From: Lentibacillus sp. CBA3610
GTDB taxonomy: Bacteria; Bacillota; Bacilli; Bacillales; Amphibacillaceae
NCBI RefSeq assembly: GCF_013373365.1
Contig: NZ_CP035925.1
Coordinates: 1,054,001 to 1,118,000 of the forward strand
DNA: 64,000 nt
Direction: 5' to 3'
In this document: positions 38,060-46,333 of the stretch, one piece after another
Layout: each line of letters begins with the position of its first letter
How positions within the stretch are numbered: position 1 is the stretch's first letter
The notes under the pieces: generated by a model
Databases searched by the model: none
What the model was told of the DNA's origin: nothing
The model's input: only the letters and a program-made list of their open reading frames with translations
Program-made: the position numbers and the translations under genes

Positions 38060-38911
38060 TTACTTTCCGTATATCACTCTTGCTTCGACCATAATCGCAA
38101 ACAGCAGTGTTGCAACAGCCAAATGTAAAACAGCCATGGATAATGAGACAAATGAAAGGATCGTTAAAATACCGACAATGATTTGTACCAGGACAACGAT
38201 AAGTGCCAGCAGCATGCGTTGTTTTAGAATGGTTTCATTCGTTTTATAGACTTTATACACGAGATAAATGATATATCCTGTTACAATTAGGGCTAAGACA
38301 CGGTGTCCTGTCTGCAATAGTTGCGGGAGTGAAATGGGCAAAAATGAATTTTCGGTACAGTTGAGCCAGCCACAGCTTAGACCGATTTCCTCATGTTTTA
38401 TGTATGCGCCAAGTCCGATGGTTGCAAATAATAAAATGATGATAGCGTTTAAGTGTTTTGTGATCACCGGTTTTGGAATTATATAGAGATGTTGATTCGG
38501 TTCATTCCGCCAAAACCAGATTAATAGTGCCATAAATATCATCGCGATCAGCAAATGAATGGTAATAATGATTGAAGGCAAATGATAAAATACGACAATG
38601 GCACCCATGATTAATTGCAGCGCGAGCAATGCAATCATCCAATTGGCTGCTTTCCGTTCGAGGCTGCTATTGTTTTCCCGTTTGACTTTCATAAACAAAA
38701 ACAGACTTATAATAAATAAAACAGCACCAATCACGCGGTGCCCAAATTCGATCAGTGTTTCACCTTCCAAATTCGGTATGACTTTCCCGTTACATAATGG
38801 CCAGTCCGGACCACATCCCATCCCGGATTCAGACGATGCCACATACCCGCCGAATACGATCAGCAAATATGTCAAAATCAATGTCACAAAGGCTAATAGT
38901 TGTTTAGTCAA
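38060..38911 (-). CDS. ctaA: Heme A synthase (CtaA/COX15)
   Basis: Membrane enzyme that oxidises the C8 methyl of heme O to make heme A for cytochrome aa3/caa3 oxidases. About 283 residues from the TTG at 38911 (GGAAAGGG ~10 bp upstream). Eight spans in two four-helix halves; the conserved loop GGYVASSESGMGCGPDWPLCNG with two cysteines, the matching second half cysteines (GLSCGWLNCTEN), and heme-ligand histidines EFGHRV, TIHLL, QTGHRV and VLHLA are all present. It is divergent from ykqA. ctaB is not adjacent within the window. Confidence 0.93.
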   Translation of the reverse strand: MTKQLLAFVTLILTYLLIVFGGYVASSESGMGCGPDWPLCNGKVIPNLEGETLIEFGHRVIGAVLFIISLFLFMKVKRENNSSLERKAANWMIALLALQLIMGAIVVFYHLPSIIITIHLLIAMIFMALLIWFWRNEPNQHLYIIPKPVITKHLNAIIILLFATIGLGAYIKHEEIGLSCGWLNCTENSFLPISLPQLLQTGHRVLALIVTGYIIYLVYKVYKTNETILKQRMLLALIVVLVQIIVGILTILSFVSLSMAVLHLAVATLLFAIMVEARVIYGK

Positions 38912-39060
38912 AACTGACACCCTTTCCAGAAAAAATAAGTACCCAGAATAGTGTAGCAAAGTTGGAAAAAAATGAAGTGTTCTATATCACTCGGCAGACA
39001 ATTTTACAAATGTTTAGTATGATGAAACATATAATGAAATGCTTGAAAGGGGAAAGAAGG

Positions 39061-39906
39061 TTGCCATATCTATTTGTCTATGGAACGTTGCGGTACGGCG
39101 GTAAAAACCACCATTTATTAAACAGTGCCCGCTGTATTTATCATCAATGCCAGGTGAGCGGATTATTATATGACACCGGCAAAGGGTATCCGGTTTTGCA
39201 AGAAAATACATCTGATTGGGTTTATGGTGAACTTTACAGCATAACTGAATTTCAGCTGAGAGAAATTGACCAGCTGGAAGGGGTGGCAGGGGATAAACCT
39301 GAAAACCTGTTTCGTCATGTGACAGCTCCGGTCTCTAATGATATCGGCGAACGATACCGTGCCTTTGTTTATACAGGAGGACATATACCACATCATGATT
39401 CGAACCATATTCCATCCGGAGATTGGCTCGTTTATAAATACCTGAACCAGAATTCCTTGCTTTATTTCGCTTATGGTTCCTGCATGGATGATGATCGTTT
39501 TAAAAAGGCTGGTGTTGTCGATTATTTTACGAATGTGAGAGGCAGAGGTGTTGTGGGTGGCTTTGAATTTCAGTTTTCCAGAAAAACGGATGATGGCGGC
39601 AAGGCAGATTTAATTGAGAATAACAGAGAAAGCGTGGAAGGAAAAGTTTATGAAATACCGCTCGATGCAATTGATTATTTATATGAACGGGAAGGTGTCC
39701 ATACCAGTTCATACAGGCCGGCTATTGTACCGGTAACATTAAATGGCTCAGTTTATCAGTCCATAACATTTATTGGTGTCAGCAAATCAGCCGAAACAGC
39801 TCCGACCGAATTGTATGGAAACGAAATTGTCAGAGGGGGAAATGGATATTTGAGCCATGCCTATTTACAAAAAATCCGGGGAAAAATCAGCCGATTGAGC
39901 ACATGA
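39061..39906 (+). CDS. ykqA: YkqA-like tandem gamma-glutamylcyclotransferase-fold protein
   Basis: About 281 residues from TTG 39061, directly after AAAGGGGAAAGAAGG; the upstream in-frame extension lacks support and this start gives the family length. Two GGCT (AIG2-like) domains occur in tandem: YLFVYGTLRYGG at residues ~3-14 and LLYFAYGSCMDDDRF near residue 138, each the substrate loop of the fold. The general acid Glu of the first domain is probably in DQLEGV, of the second in YEREGV. Function in Bacillus unknown. Confidence 0.85.
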   Translation: MPYLFVYGTLRYGGKNHHLLNSARCIYHQCQVSGLLYDTGKGYPVLQENTSDWVYGELYSITEFQLREIDQLEGVAGDKPENLFRHVTAPVSNDIGERYRAFVYTGGHIPHHDSNHIPSGDWLVYKYLNQNSLLYFAYGSCMDDDRFKKAGVVDYFTNVRGRGVVGGFEFQFSRKTDDGGKADLIENNRESVEGKVYEIPLDAIDYLYEREGVHTSSYRPAIVPVTLNGSVYQSITFIGVSKSAETAPTELYGNEIVRGGNGYLSHAYLQKIRGKISRLST

Positions 39907-40026
39907 TTGTTCTTTAGGTTCTTTTCGTAAACTTTTGCAGGCTTCTTTCATAATGATTGGTATCATGATAAGCTTCCATTAGGGAATGGTAAAAGTAAAT
40001 CGAACGAAAAGAAGGTGGTCACCATC

Positions 40027-41337
40027 GTGTTTACACAGCGGGAAATTTATGAATGGCAAAAACAGTACCCAATACTGAAGGATATTGTTCATTTAAATCC
40101 TGTATTTTGGATGAACCCGAATCTTAAAAAAATGAATGAGACGACATCCCTGCCTTTAACACGTGATGATATAGAAGAGGCGGAATCACGGTGGCAGCGT
40201 TTTGCTCCGTTTCTGGCAAATGAATTTCCTGAAACACGTGACAGTAACGGCGTGATTGAATCACCTCTGAAGGAAATCAACAGTATGAAAGAAACTCTCT
40301 TTCCATCAATAATCGATGGGAGATTGTATCTGAAGTGTGATCATGAATTGCCGATTGCCGGATCGATTAAAGCCAGAGGCGGCATTTATGAAGTTCTGCA
40401 ACATGCTGAAAAATTGGCACTGGAAGCGGGAATGGTGCATAAAGATGATAATTATGATGTCTTTTCAAGTGAGCGGTTTAAGTCGTTTTTCAGTCAATAT
40501 TCAATAGGTGTTGGATCAACCGGGAATCTTGGATTGAGTATCGGCATCATCAGTGCAAAGCTTGGTTTCCATGTGTCTGTATACATGTCACTTGATGCGA
40601 AACAATGGAAAAAAGATTTACTTCGTGAAAATGGTGCTGAAGTGCTGGAATTTGAAGGGGATTTCGGTGAGGCCATTTCTGCAGGCAGAGAAAAGACAAG
40701 GGCGGCACCGAATGGTTATTTCGTTGATGATGAAGATTCCAAGCATTTATTTTTGGGCTATAGTGTTGCTGCCCTACGGCTGAAGGAACAATTGAAAGAT
40801 GAGAGTATAAGGGTTGATGCCGATCATCCATTATTTGTTTATCTGCCTTGTGGTGTCGGTGGATCACCAGGCGGTATTACGTTCGGATTGAAGCAGGTTT
40901 TTGGTGATCATGTTCATTGTTTTTTTGCTGAGCCGACCCACTCACCATCTGTTTTGATCGGGCTAGCAACCGGGGAAATGGATAATGTCAGTGTACAGGA
41001 TTTTGGTATCGATAACCGGACAGAAGCGGATGGATTAGCTGTCGGACGGCCGTCCCGTTTTGCAACAGTGATCAGTGAGCAATTGGCAAGCGGGATTTAT
41101 ACAATGGCGGATGATGAATTGTATCGTCTGCTTGCCGATCTTGCTGACAGTGAAGGTATCTATCTGGAACCATCTGCAACAGCGGGGCTGATTGGACCCG
41201 AACGGATTTCCACGTATATCAGGGAAAAAAATATCGATACCAGCAATGCTGCCCATATTGCATGGGCAACTGGTGGTTCGCTTGTGCCGGCAAAGGATAT
41301 GGAAATGTTTTATAATAAAGGGAAGAGCTTGAGATAG
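40027..41337 (+). CDS. dsdA: D-serine dehydratase (D-serine ammonia-lyase)
   Basis: PLP enzyme that turns D-serine into pyruvate and ammonia. 436 residues from GTG 40027 with GAAGGTGG upstream. PLP lysine in LPIAGSIKARGGIYEV, phosphate-binding GSTGNLGLSIG, the metal/active-site segment NRTEADGLAVGRPS and the C-terminal WATGGSLVP are typical of DsdA. No DsdC regulator or DsdX transporter is adjacent. It is followed after 15 bp by a cysteine synthase gene, so both probably form one operon. Confidence 0.93.
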   Translation: MFTQREIYEWQKQYPILKDIVHLNPVFWMNPNLKKMNETTSLPLTRDDIEEAESRWQRFAPFLANEFPETRDSNGVIESPLKEINSMKETLFPSIIDGRLYLKCDHELPIAGSIKARGGIYEVLQHAEKLALEAGMVHKDDNYDVFSSERFKSFFSQYSIGVGSTGNLGLSIGIISAKLGFHVSVYMSLDAKQWKKDLLRENGAEVLEFEGDFGEAISAGREKTRAAPNGYFVDDEDSKHLFLGYSVAALRLKEQLKDESIRVDADHPLFVYLPCGVGGSPGGITFGLKQVFGDHVHCFFAEPTHSPSVLIGLATGEMDNVSVQDFGIDNRTEADGLAVGRPSRFATVISEQLASGIYTMADDELYRLLADLADSEGIYLEPSATAGLIGPERISTYIREKNIDTSNAAHIAWATGGSLVPAKDMEMFYNKGKSLR

Positions 41338-41352
41338 AAAGGTTGTTTTATA

Positions 41353-42273
41353 ATGAAAGTCGCTCAAAATATGACAGAATTAATTGGCGAAACGCCGGTT
41401 GTTAAACTGCATCATGTTGTACCCGAAAATGCGGCCGATATATTTTTGAAACTGGAATCATTTAATCCGAGTAAAAGCGTCAAAGACCGTGCAGCGTACA
41501 GCATGATTAAAATGGCCGAAGAAGAGGGACTTGTTAAACCGGGTGCAACAATTATTGAACCGACCAGCGGGAATACCGGTATAGGCTTGGCAATGAATGC
41601 GGCAGCAAAAGGCTATCGGGCGATTATGGTGATGCCGGATAACAGTACACAGGAACGCCGTAATATTTTGCGGGCGTTTGGTGCAGAGGTAGTGTTAACA
41701 CCAAGTGAGGAAAAGATGCCCGGGGCAATTAAGAAAGCAAATGAATTGCACGAGGAAATCCCGAACAGTTTTATTCCGCAGCAATTTGAAAATCGTGCCA
41801 ATCCGGATATTCACCGGTCAACGACGGCCCTGGAAATATATGACCAAATGGATGGGGAACTGGATGCGTTTGTTGCGACTGCAGGAACAGGTGGGACTAT
41901 CACTGGAACAGGTGACGTATTAAAAGAAAAGTTACCTGATTTACACATTGCCGTTGCTGAACCGGAGGGATCGCCAGTATTGTCCGGAGGGAAGCCGGGT
42001 TCACACAAACTCGTTGGAACCAGTCCCGGATTTGTTCCGGATATCTTAAACACATCTGTATATGATGAAATTTTGCAAATTGACGATGAAGATGCAGTTG
42101 ACATGTTCAAATATCTCCCCCAAAAAGAAGGAATTTTTATAGGTCTATCAGGTGCTGCTGCCGTGTATGCGGCCGTGAAAGTTGCCAAACGGCTTGGAAA
42201 AGGCAATAAAGTATTATGTATGGCACCTGATACTGGCGAACGTTATTTAAGTATGAATTTGTTTGACGAATGA
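41353..42273 (+). CDS. cysK: Cysteine synthase (O-acetylserine sulfhydrylase)
   Basis: PLP enzyme joining O-acetylserine and sulfide to cysteine. 306 residues. PLP Lys44 in NPSKSVKDRAAYSMI, substrate loop PTSGNTGIGLAMNAA, and the phosphate-binding TAGTGGTITGTGDVL are intact. B. subtilis has cysK far from dsdA; the pairing here links serine breakdown to sulfur assimilation, but whether it is physiological is unknown. No T-box or S-box leader is present. Confidence 0.95.
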   Translation: MKVAQNMTELIGETPVVKLHHVVPENAADIFLKLESFNPSKSVKDRAAYSMIKMAEEEGLVKPGATIIEPTSGNTGIGLAMNAAAKGYRAIMVMPDNSTQERRNILRAFGAEVVLTPSEEKMPGAIKKANELHEEIPNSFIPQQFENRANPDIHRSTTALEIYDQMDGELDAFVATAGTGGTITGTGDVLKEKLPDLHIAVAEPEGSPVLSGGKPGSHKLVGTSPGFVPDILNTSVYDEILQIDDEDAVDMFKYLPQKEGIFIGLSGAAAVYAAVKVAKRLGKGNKVLCMAPDTGERYLSMNLFDE

Positions 42274-42300
42274 GCAGTTTTTAAAAGCTGCTCATTCTTC
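42268..42300. terminator. cysK terminator
   Basis: Perfect 10-bp stem GAATGAGCAG / CTGCTCATTC, overlapping the cysK stop, 10-nt loop. Confidence 0.8.
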
Positions 42301-42304
42301 GTTA

Positions 42305-42412
42305 TTAATGTGTGCTCCAATAATAAATTCGCGGCAGGCCCCAATAAATCCAGTAATCATGTAGAAGATAACCTCCGACAAAAATAATCATTTGCCAATC
42401 AAGATGTTTCAT
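42305..42412 (-). CDS. 35-residue Trp/Tyr-rich membrane micropeptide
   Basis: ATG at 42412 follows CGAGGAGGAACGGT, an ideal ribosome site. The product starts MKHLDWQMIIFVGGYLLHDY and ends YYWSTH; four Trp and five Tyr in 35 residues with a hydrophobic centre (residues ~8-17). It has its own stop before the cysK terminator, convergent with cysK. I do not recognise the family. Similar tiny coat or membrane peptides are common in spore formers; the function is unknown. Confidence 0.6.
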   Translation of the reverse strand: MKHLDWQMIIFVGGYLLHDYWIYWGLPRIYYWSTH

Positions 42413-42498
42413 ACCGTTCCTCCTCGACTTTTTGTCTTATTGATTATGCTATTTTCTTGTAAACTTGTCTAAGAACCAGCATTTTTATGGCAGCTATC

Positions 42499-42526
42499 AC
42501 AGGTCTTTTTGTGGGGGCATATAGTA
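42499..42526 (+). promoter_or_regulatory. Candidate sigma-K (mother-cell) promoter
   Basis: ACA at 42499-42501, 15-bp spacer, GCATATAGTA at 42517-42526 fits the AC...gCATAnnnTA pattern of sigma-K. It lies 36 bp before the next gene. One base short of the usual spacer, so tentative. Confidence 0.4.
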
Positions 42527-42561
42527 TTGCGTAAGTTTTGAATTCAGTCAGGGGGAGAATG

Positions 42562-43191
42562 ATGTATTCAACAAATCCATATTTCAGAAATGTGTATCCT
42601 TATGCTTACAGTCCTAATGGTATCCAGCCTTATAATTTTACGTATACTGATTACCGGCAGCAGCCAATCAGTGGGCAGGCTACATGGACAGAAGGCGGAC
42701 AACTTACCCAATGCGGCATTCCGTGGTCGGATAATTTATACATGACTGCAGCAGTTGGGGAAAATTCCCCGTATCAATGCGGGCAGACAATTCAAATCAC
42801 TTATCCGGCCACAGGAAGATCCATTTTAGTGGAAGTTGTAGATCAGGTGCCTGGTTTCCCGGATAATCGACTTAATGTACACCGCAGAGTATTTGAAACA
42901 TTAGGTGCCAATCCGCAGCAAGGCGTCATCGATATTCAAATGACGCCGGTCTCAAATTTGGAGCAGCAGCAATGGGGGAGATATTTATTGGAAATTGTCC
43001 AAACGGCTTATTCAGGTTACAATGTGAACGAATACAGCTTTGTTGGCAAAACAGAGGAGTCCCCATCACGGGTGAGGGAAACATATGAATACGTCCTGCA
43101 TTCATCCCAGGAAACAATAACAGTAAGAGCAAGTGTTCTTTATAATCCAAATAACAATCGGATTATTTCGTTTGATGTAAATGAAGTTTGA
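42562..43191 (+). CDS. RlpA/barwin-like beta-barrel plus DUF3889 protein, possible spore-coat component
   Basis: 209 residues from ATG 42562 (GGGGGA 5 bp upstream). A Tyr/Pro/Asn-rich N-terminus (residues 1-35) precedes a double-psi barrel-like region ATWTEGGQLTQCGIPWSDN ... YQCGQTIQITYPATG ... VVDQVPG, with two cysteines that could pair, and then a DUF3889-type domain from about residue 140 (YSGYNVNEYSFVGKTEES). No signal peptide. The possible sigma-K promoter and Tyr-rich N-terminus suggest a coat protein; this is inference. Confidence 0.75.
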   Translation: MYSTNPYFRNVYPYAYSPNGIQPYNFTYTDYRQQPISGQATWTEGGQLTQCGIPWSDNLYMTAAVGENSPYQCGQTIQITYPATGRSILVEVVDQVPGFPDNRLNVHRRVFETLGANPQQGVIDIQMTPVSNLEQQQWGRYLLEIVQTAYSGYNVNEYSFVGKTEESPSRVRETYEYVLHSSQETITVRASVLYNPNNNRIISFDVNEV

Positions 43192-43231
43192 TTTTCGTAT
43201 ATAACAAAAGAACTTAAGTGACTTTAAATGG

Positions 43232-43272
43232 TAACGAACAGTATTTTTCACTGTTCGTTATTTAATTTTTTA
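43232..43272 (+). terminator. Terminator after the DUF3889 gene
   Basis: Perfect 11-bp stem TAACGAACAGT / ACTGTTCGTTA with a 7-nt loop, then TTTAATTTTTT. Confidence 0.9.
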
Positions 43273-43356
43273 AAAATTTACACCAAAGACTAAAAAGTAT
43301 GATATAATAAAGGGGAACATACGATCTGAATAATTAACTTAATGAAGGATGATAAT

Positions 43357-44274
43357 ATGGCTAGTGAAACGGGAAAGACAAGAAAACGAACACTTGCAAC
43401 CGAAAAGGTGATAAGTTTATACAAGGAAGGTATGAGTACAACAGAAATTGCTGCAATGGCTAACGTTTCGTCCAGATACATAAGTAAGTTGCTTAATCAA
43501 AACAAAGTAGAATTAAGACCACGGGGAAGCTGGAAAAGAAAATATATATTTAATGAGAATTACTTTAAGACATGGTCGGAAAATATGGCCTGCATACTGG
43601 GATTTTTTATAGCTGATGGCACAGTGGCACGTGGAAGTCAGTTTATCAGTTTTGCACAGAAAGAAAAATATATTCTTGAGCATATTAAAAAAGAGATTGC
43701 TTCTGAGCAGCCTATATACCAACATAAAAAGACGGGTGTTTACATCTTGAATTTCAACAGTAAAATCATGAAAGAAGATTTAATGCAGATTCATGGTGTC
43801 ATGCCAAATAAATCAAGCTCTATTGAGTTTCCGGAAGTGCCTGATAAGTACTTGAGTCATTTTATCAGGGGTTATTTTGATGGGGATGGTCATGTTAACT
43901 ATGAAAAGTATACTGTCACGTTTGCAGGTGGTTCTGAAAAATTCATGAAAACTTTAATAAATATTTTGTCTAATAAAGGCTATAGAACTCAATTTGTTAC
44001 TCAGGGTAAAAACTTTCGAGTACATATAAGGGGCAGAAAATCCATTAAACGATTTTCAGATTGGATCTATAATGATAGGAACAATAATCTTTATTTAAAA
44101 CGCAAATATGAGAAGTTTGCAGAAGAAAAGCTGGATATTGAACAATTAAAAGACAGCAAAGATGTAAATACGGTTGAAGCTATTGCGAGTCGTAAAATAA
44201 GGGGAAACTTAAGTGTTCAGTTCATTATTTTTTCATACTCGCATTTACATAATACTTATTATAGGAATCTGTAA
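43357..44274 (+). CDS. Free-standing LAGLIDADG homing-endonuclease-like protein with N-terminal helix-turn-helix
   Basis: 305 residues from ATG 43357 (AAGG 7 bp upstream). An N-terminal resolvase-like HTH (VISLYKEGMSTTEIAAMANVSSRYISKLL) is followed by two LAGLIDADG helices: ACILGFFIADGTV near residue 75 and HFIRGYFDGDGHV near residue 170, each with the acidic residue needed for cleavage. It therefore looks like an active two-motif monomer. It is not inside an intron or intein here. Its C-terminal ~15 residues look unrelated and may be a fused or truncated end. Its target is unknown; a decayed citrate synthase fragment lies 77 bp downstream. Confidence 0.85.
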   Translation: MASETGKTRKRTLATEKVISLYKEGMSTTEIAAMANVSSRYISKLLNQNKVELRPRGSWKRKYIFNENYFKTWSENMACILGFFIADGTVARGSQFISFAQKEKYILEHIKKEIASEQPIYQHKKTGVYILNFNSKIMKEDLMQIHGVMPNKSSSIEFPEVPDKYLSHFIRGYFDGDGHVNYEKYTVTFAGGSEKFMKTLINILSNKGYRTQFVTQGKNFRVHIRGRKSIKRFSDWIYNDRNNNLYLKRKYEKFAEEKLDIEQLKDSKDVNTVEAIASRKIRGNLSVQFIIFSYSHLHNTYYRNL

Positions 44275-44350
44275 AATATTTTGTCTTAAAAAGAAGTATA
44301 CTTATGATAGTGAGACAACTGAAAAAATCTCGGTGCAAAACAAACATGAT

Positions 44351-44584
44351 TTATAGCGTGATTGATTTACTTTTTACATTATCCAGCATATCATTCATCT
44401 CCATAATTTTCTTTTTTAATGTTTCTGCTCGCGGATCAACTGTTTTATAGACGCGATGCCCGAATCCCATAATACGTTTTTTTGTTATTGAGTTTCTTGT
44501 GAATGATTTCACTTATTTTATCTTCTGTATTAATCCCTTCCATTATTTGATGATTCCGCCTGGTGCACCGCCATGCATGGGCAT
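44351..44584 (-). pseudogene. Decayed internal fragment of a citrate synthase gene
   Basis: Reading the minus strand gives MHGGAPGGIIK, then in a second frame MEGINTEDKISEIIHKK, then in a third frame RIMGFGHRVYKTVDPRAETL followed by ~25 residues and a stop. HGGAPGG and GFGHRVYKTxDPRA are the active-site histidine regions of citrate/methylcitrate synthase. Two frameshifts (near 44545-44550 and in the T-run 44477-44483) and loss of both ends show it is a relic. The flanking gap 44275-44640 holds nothing else I can recognise. Confidence 0.85.
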
Positions 44585-44646
44585 TTCATTGTCAATATGA
44601 AATGGAAAATCAGTTTGCAAAGTTTATCTCTGATTTCCACTTCAGT

Positions 44647-44680
44647 TAAAAAACAAAAAGCAACCAAATGGCTGCTTTTA
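44647..44680 (-). terminator. yhfW terminator
   Basis: On the minus strand AAAGCAGCCA and TGGTTGCTTT pair (one wobble), followed by TTTTTGTTTTTT. Confidence 0.8.
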
Positions 44681-46207
44681 ATCCAAATCCACTTTGTTCA
44701 ACGGTTCTTTTGCCGGGCCTTCAATGACTTCGCCTGTGTAAGAATATCTGGATCCGTGACATGGACAATCCCAAGTACGGTCACCCGAGTTCCAGTTCAC
44801 TTCACAACCAAGATGTTTGCATGTTGTGTCAACAGCATACAATTCATTATTTTTGTCTTTATAAACGCCGGTTCGCTGTCCGTTAACACGTGTCACTGTA
44901 GCGTTGTCAGATTTCAGGTCCTTCACATTATCATTGGTATATTCAAGTTTTCCGCGAATCATATGTTTTGCAACATCGGTATTCATCTTTGTGAATTGTC
45001 GAAAGTCCGGATCTGCCTGGAAACGAGATGGTGCGTACAGTTCGCTATAGGGATTATCTTTGCAAAGAATCCGGTTACTAATGAGTTGGGCTGCGATTGT
45101 ACCATTTGTCATACCCCATTTACGATAACCGGTCGCAACAAAAACGTTTTCCTCATCCTTTGTAACCGGTCCGATATAGGGCAGCTTGTCCATTGTTGTT
45201 AAATCCTGTGCAGACCACCTGTAAACGAACTCGGATATGCCAAATTTGTTTTCGGCAAATTCCTGGAGTGCTTCGTAATACTTTATGGTTGATTTGCCCT
45301 GGCCCGTTTTATGATTTTCCCCGGCAATCAGCCACAATTCCTCACCATCCATGGTGGCAGATCTGATTGATCGTGTAGGTGATTCAGCATTGATATACAT
45401 ACCGCCGGGAAATTGTTCCGGTGTTTTGACAGCAACGATATAAGATCTTTCCGGGTACATTCTGGCGGGATAAAACCCCCCGCCATCATAAAACGGAAAA
45501 TGGGACGCCTGAATAGCGTAATTGCAGTTGATCCGGTGTCCATCTCTGGTTACAATTGACGGATGTTTGTTATGTTCAATATCTGTCGCCGTTGTTTGCT
45601 CGTATATTTCCAGCCCATTCTTAACAGCTTCGTCGACAAGGACTTTTAAATATTTAAGCGGGTGAAACTGTGCCTGTTTGTCCATTTTCAATGCGGATTC
45701 AACCGGGATGTCAAGTGGCATACCGCTCGTTAATTCACCTGGGATGTCAAGCTGCTCATATGCCTTCATTTCCGTTTCCAGCTGGGATACATAATCATTT
45801 GAATTGGTAAAAATGTATGCATCCTCTTCCCGGTAGTCACAATCGATATGGTGTGTTTCGATGGTGTCTTCGATAAACTGTTTGGCATCCATACCAGCCT
45901 GGTAATACTGGGATGCTTTATCTTGACCAAAATGCTGGATGAATTCATCGTAAATGATACCATGCTGGGCAGTTATTTTGGCAGTCGTGTGCCCTGTCAC
46001 GCCATTTAAAAGGTAACCTGCATCGATTAATGTAACCTTCTTGCCCTGTTTACTCAGCAAATAGGCTGCTGTAATACCGGTGATTCCACCGCCGACAACG
46101 GCGACTTCCGTTTTAATAGATTCGTTTAGCTTTGGAAAATCAGGGAGTGAAACAGAATCTCTCCAGAAGGCTTGCGGAAATTGCGGGATATTGCCGGATT
46201 CGGCCAT
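44678..46207 (-). CDS. yhfW: YhfW-like FAD oxidoreductase fused to a Rieske [2Fe-2S] domain
   Basis: 509 residues, the same length as B. subtilis YhfW. The N-terminal DAO-type FAD domain begins with VAVVGGGITGITAAYLLSKQGKKVTLID and a GHTTAKITAQHG loop. The C-terminal Rieske domain (from ~residue 425) has ligands in CKHLGC and CPCHGSRYS. Soluble, without a Tat signal. It probably passes electrons between a small-molecule substrate oxidised at FAD and the cluster; the substrate is unknown. Confidence 0.92.
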   Translation of the reverse strand: MAESGNIPQFPQAFWRDSVSLPDFPKLNESIKTEVAVVGGGITGITAAYLLSKQGKKVTLIDAGYLLNGVTGHTTAKITAQHGIIYDEFIQHFGQDKASQYYQAGMDAKQFIEDTIETHHIDCDYREEDAYIFTNSNDYVSQLETEMKAYEQLDIPGELTSGMPLDIPVESALKMDKQAQFHPLKYLKVLVDEAVKNGLEIYEQTTATDIEHNKHPSIVTRDGHRINCNYAIQASHFPFYDGGGFYPARMYPERSYIVAVKTPEQFPGGMYINAESPTRSIRSATMDGEELWLIAGENHKTGQGKSTIKYYEALQEFAENKFGISEFVYRWSAQDLTTMDKLPYIGPVTKDEENVFVATGYRKWGMTNGTIAAQLISNRILCKDNPYSELYAPSRFQADPDFRQFTKMNTDVAKHMIRGKLEYTNDNVKDLKSDNATVTRVNGQRTGVYKDKNNELYAVDTTCKHLGCEVNWNSGDRTWDCPCHGSRYSYTGEVIEGPAKEPLNKVDLD

Positions 46208-46300
46208 ATTATCAATCCTTCCAACTATTATTATTCACTGTTTGTTATTTTCACTCATTGATCAGATTTTATTCTTCAGGTTTAATCCGGATTATCAGGG

Positions 46301-46328
46301 CAAAAAAATCGGGAATTTCGCCCGATTT
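46301..46328 (-). terminator. yaaN terminator
   Basis: AAATCGGG (46306-46313) and CCCGATTT (46321-46328) form a perfect 8-bp stem; on the minus strand it is followed by TTTTTTTG. Confidence 0.85.
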
Positions 46329-46333
46329 AAGTG

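Noticed and set aside
44573-45202. 209-codon open frame opposite yhfW
   Set aside because: Antisense to the conserved Rieske domain end of yhfW; composition rich in Cys/Phe/Ile as expected for a shadow frame.
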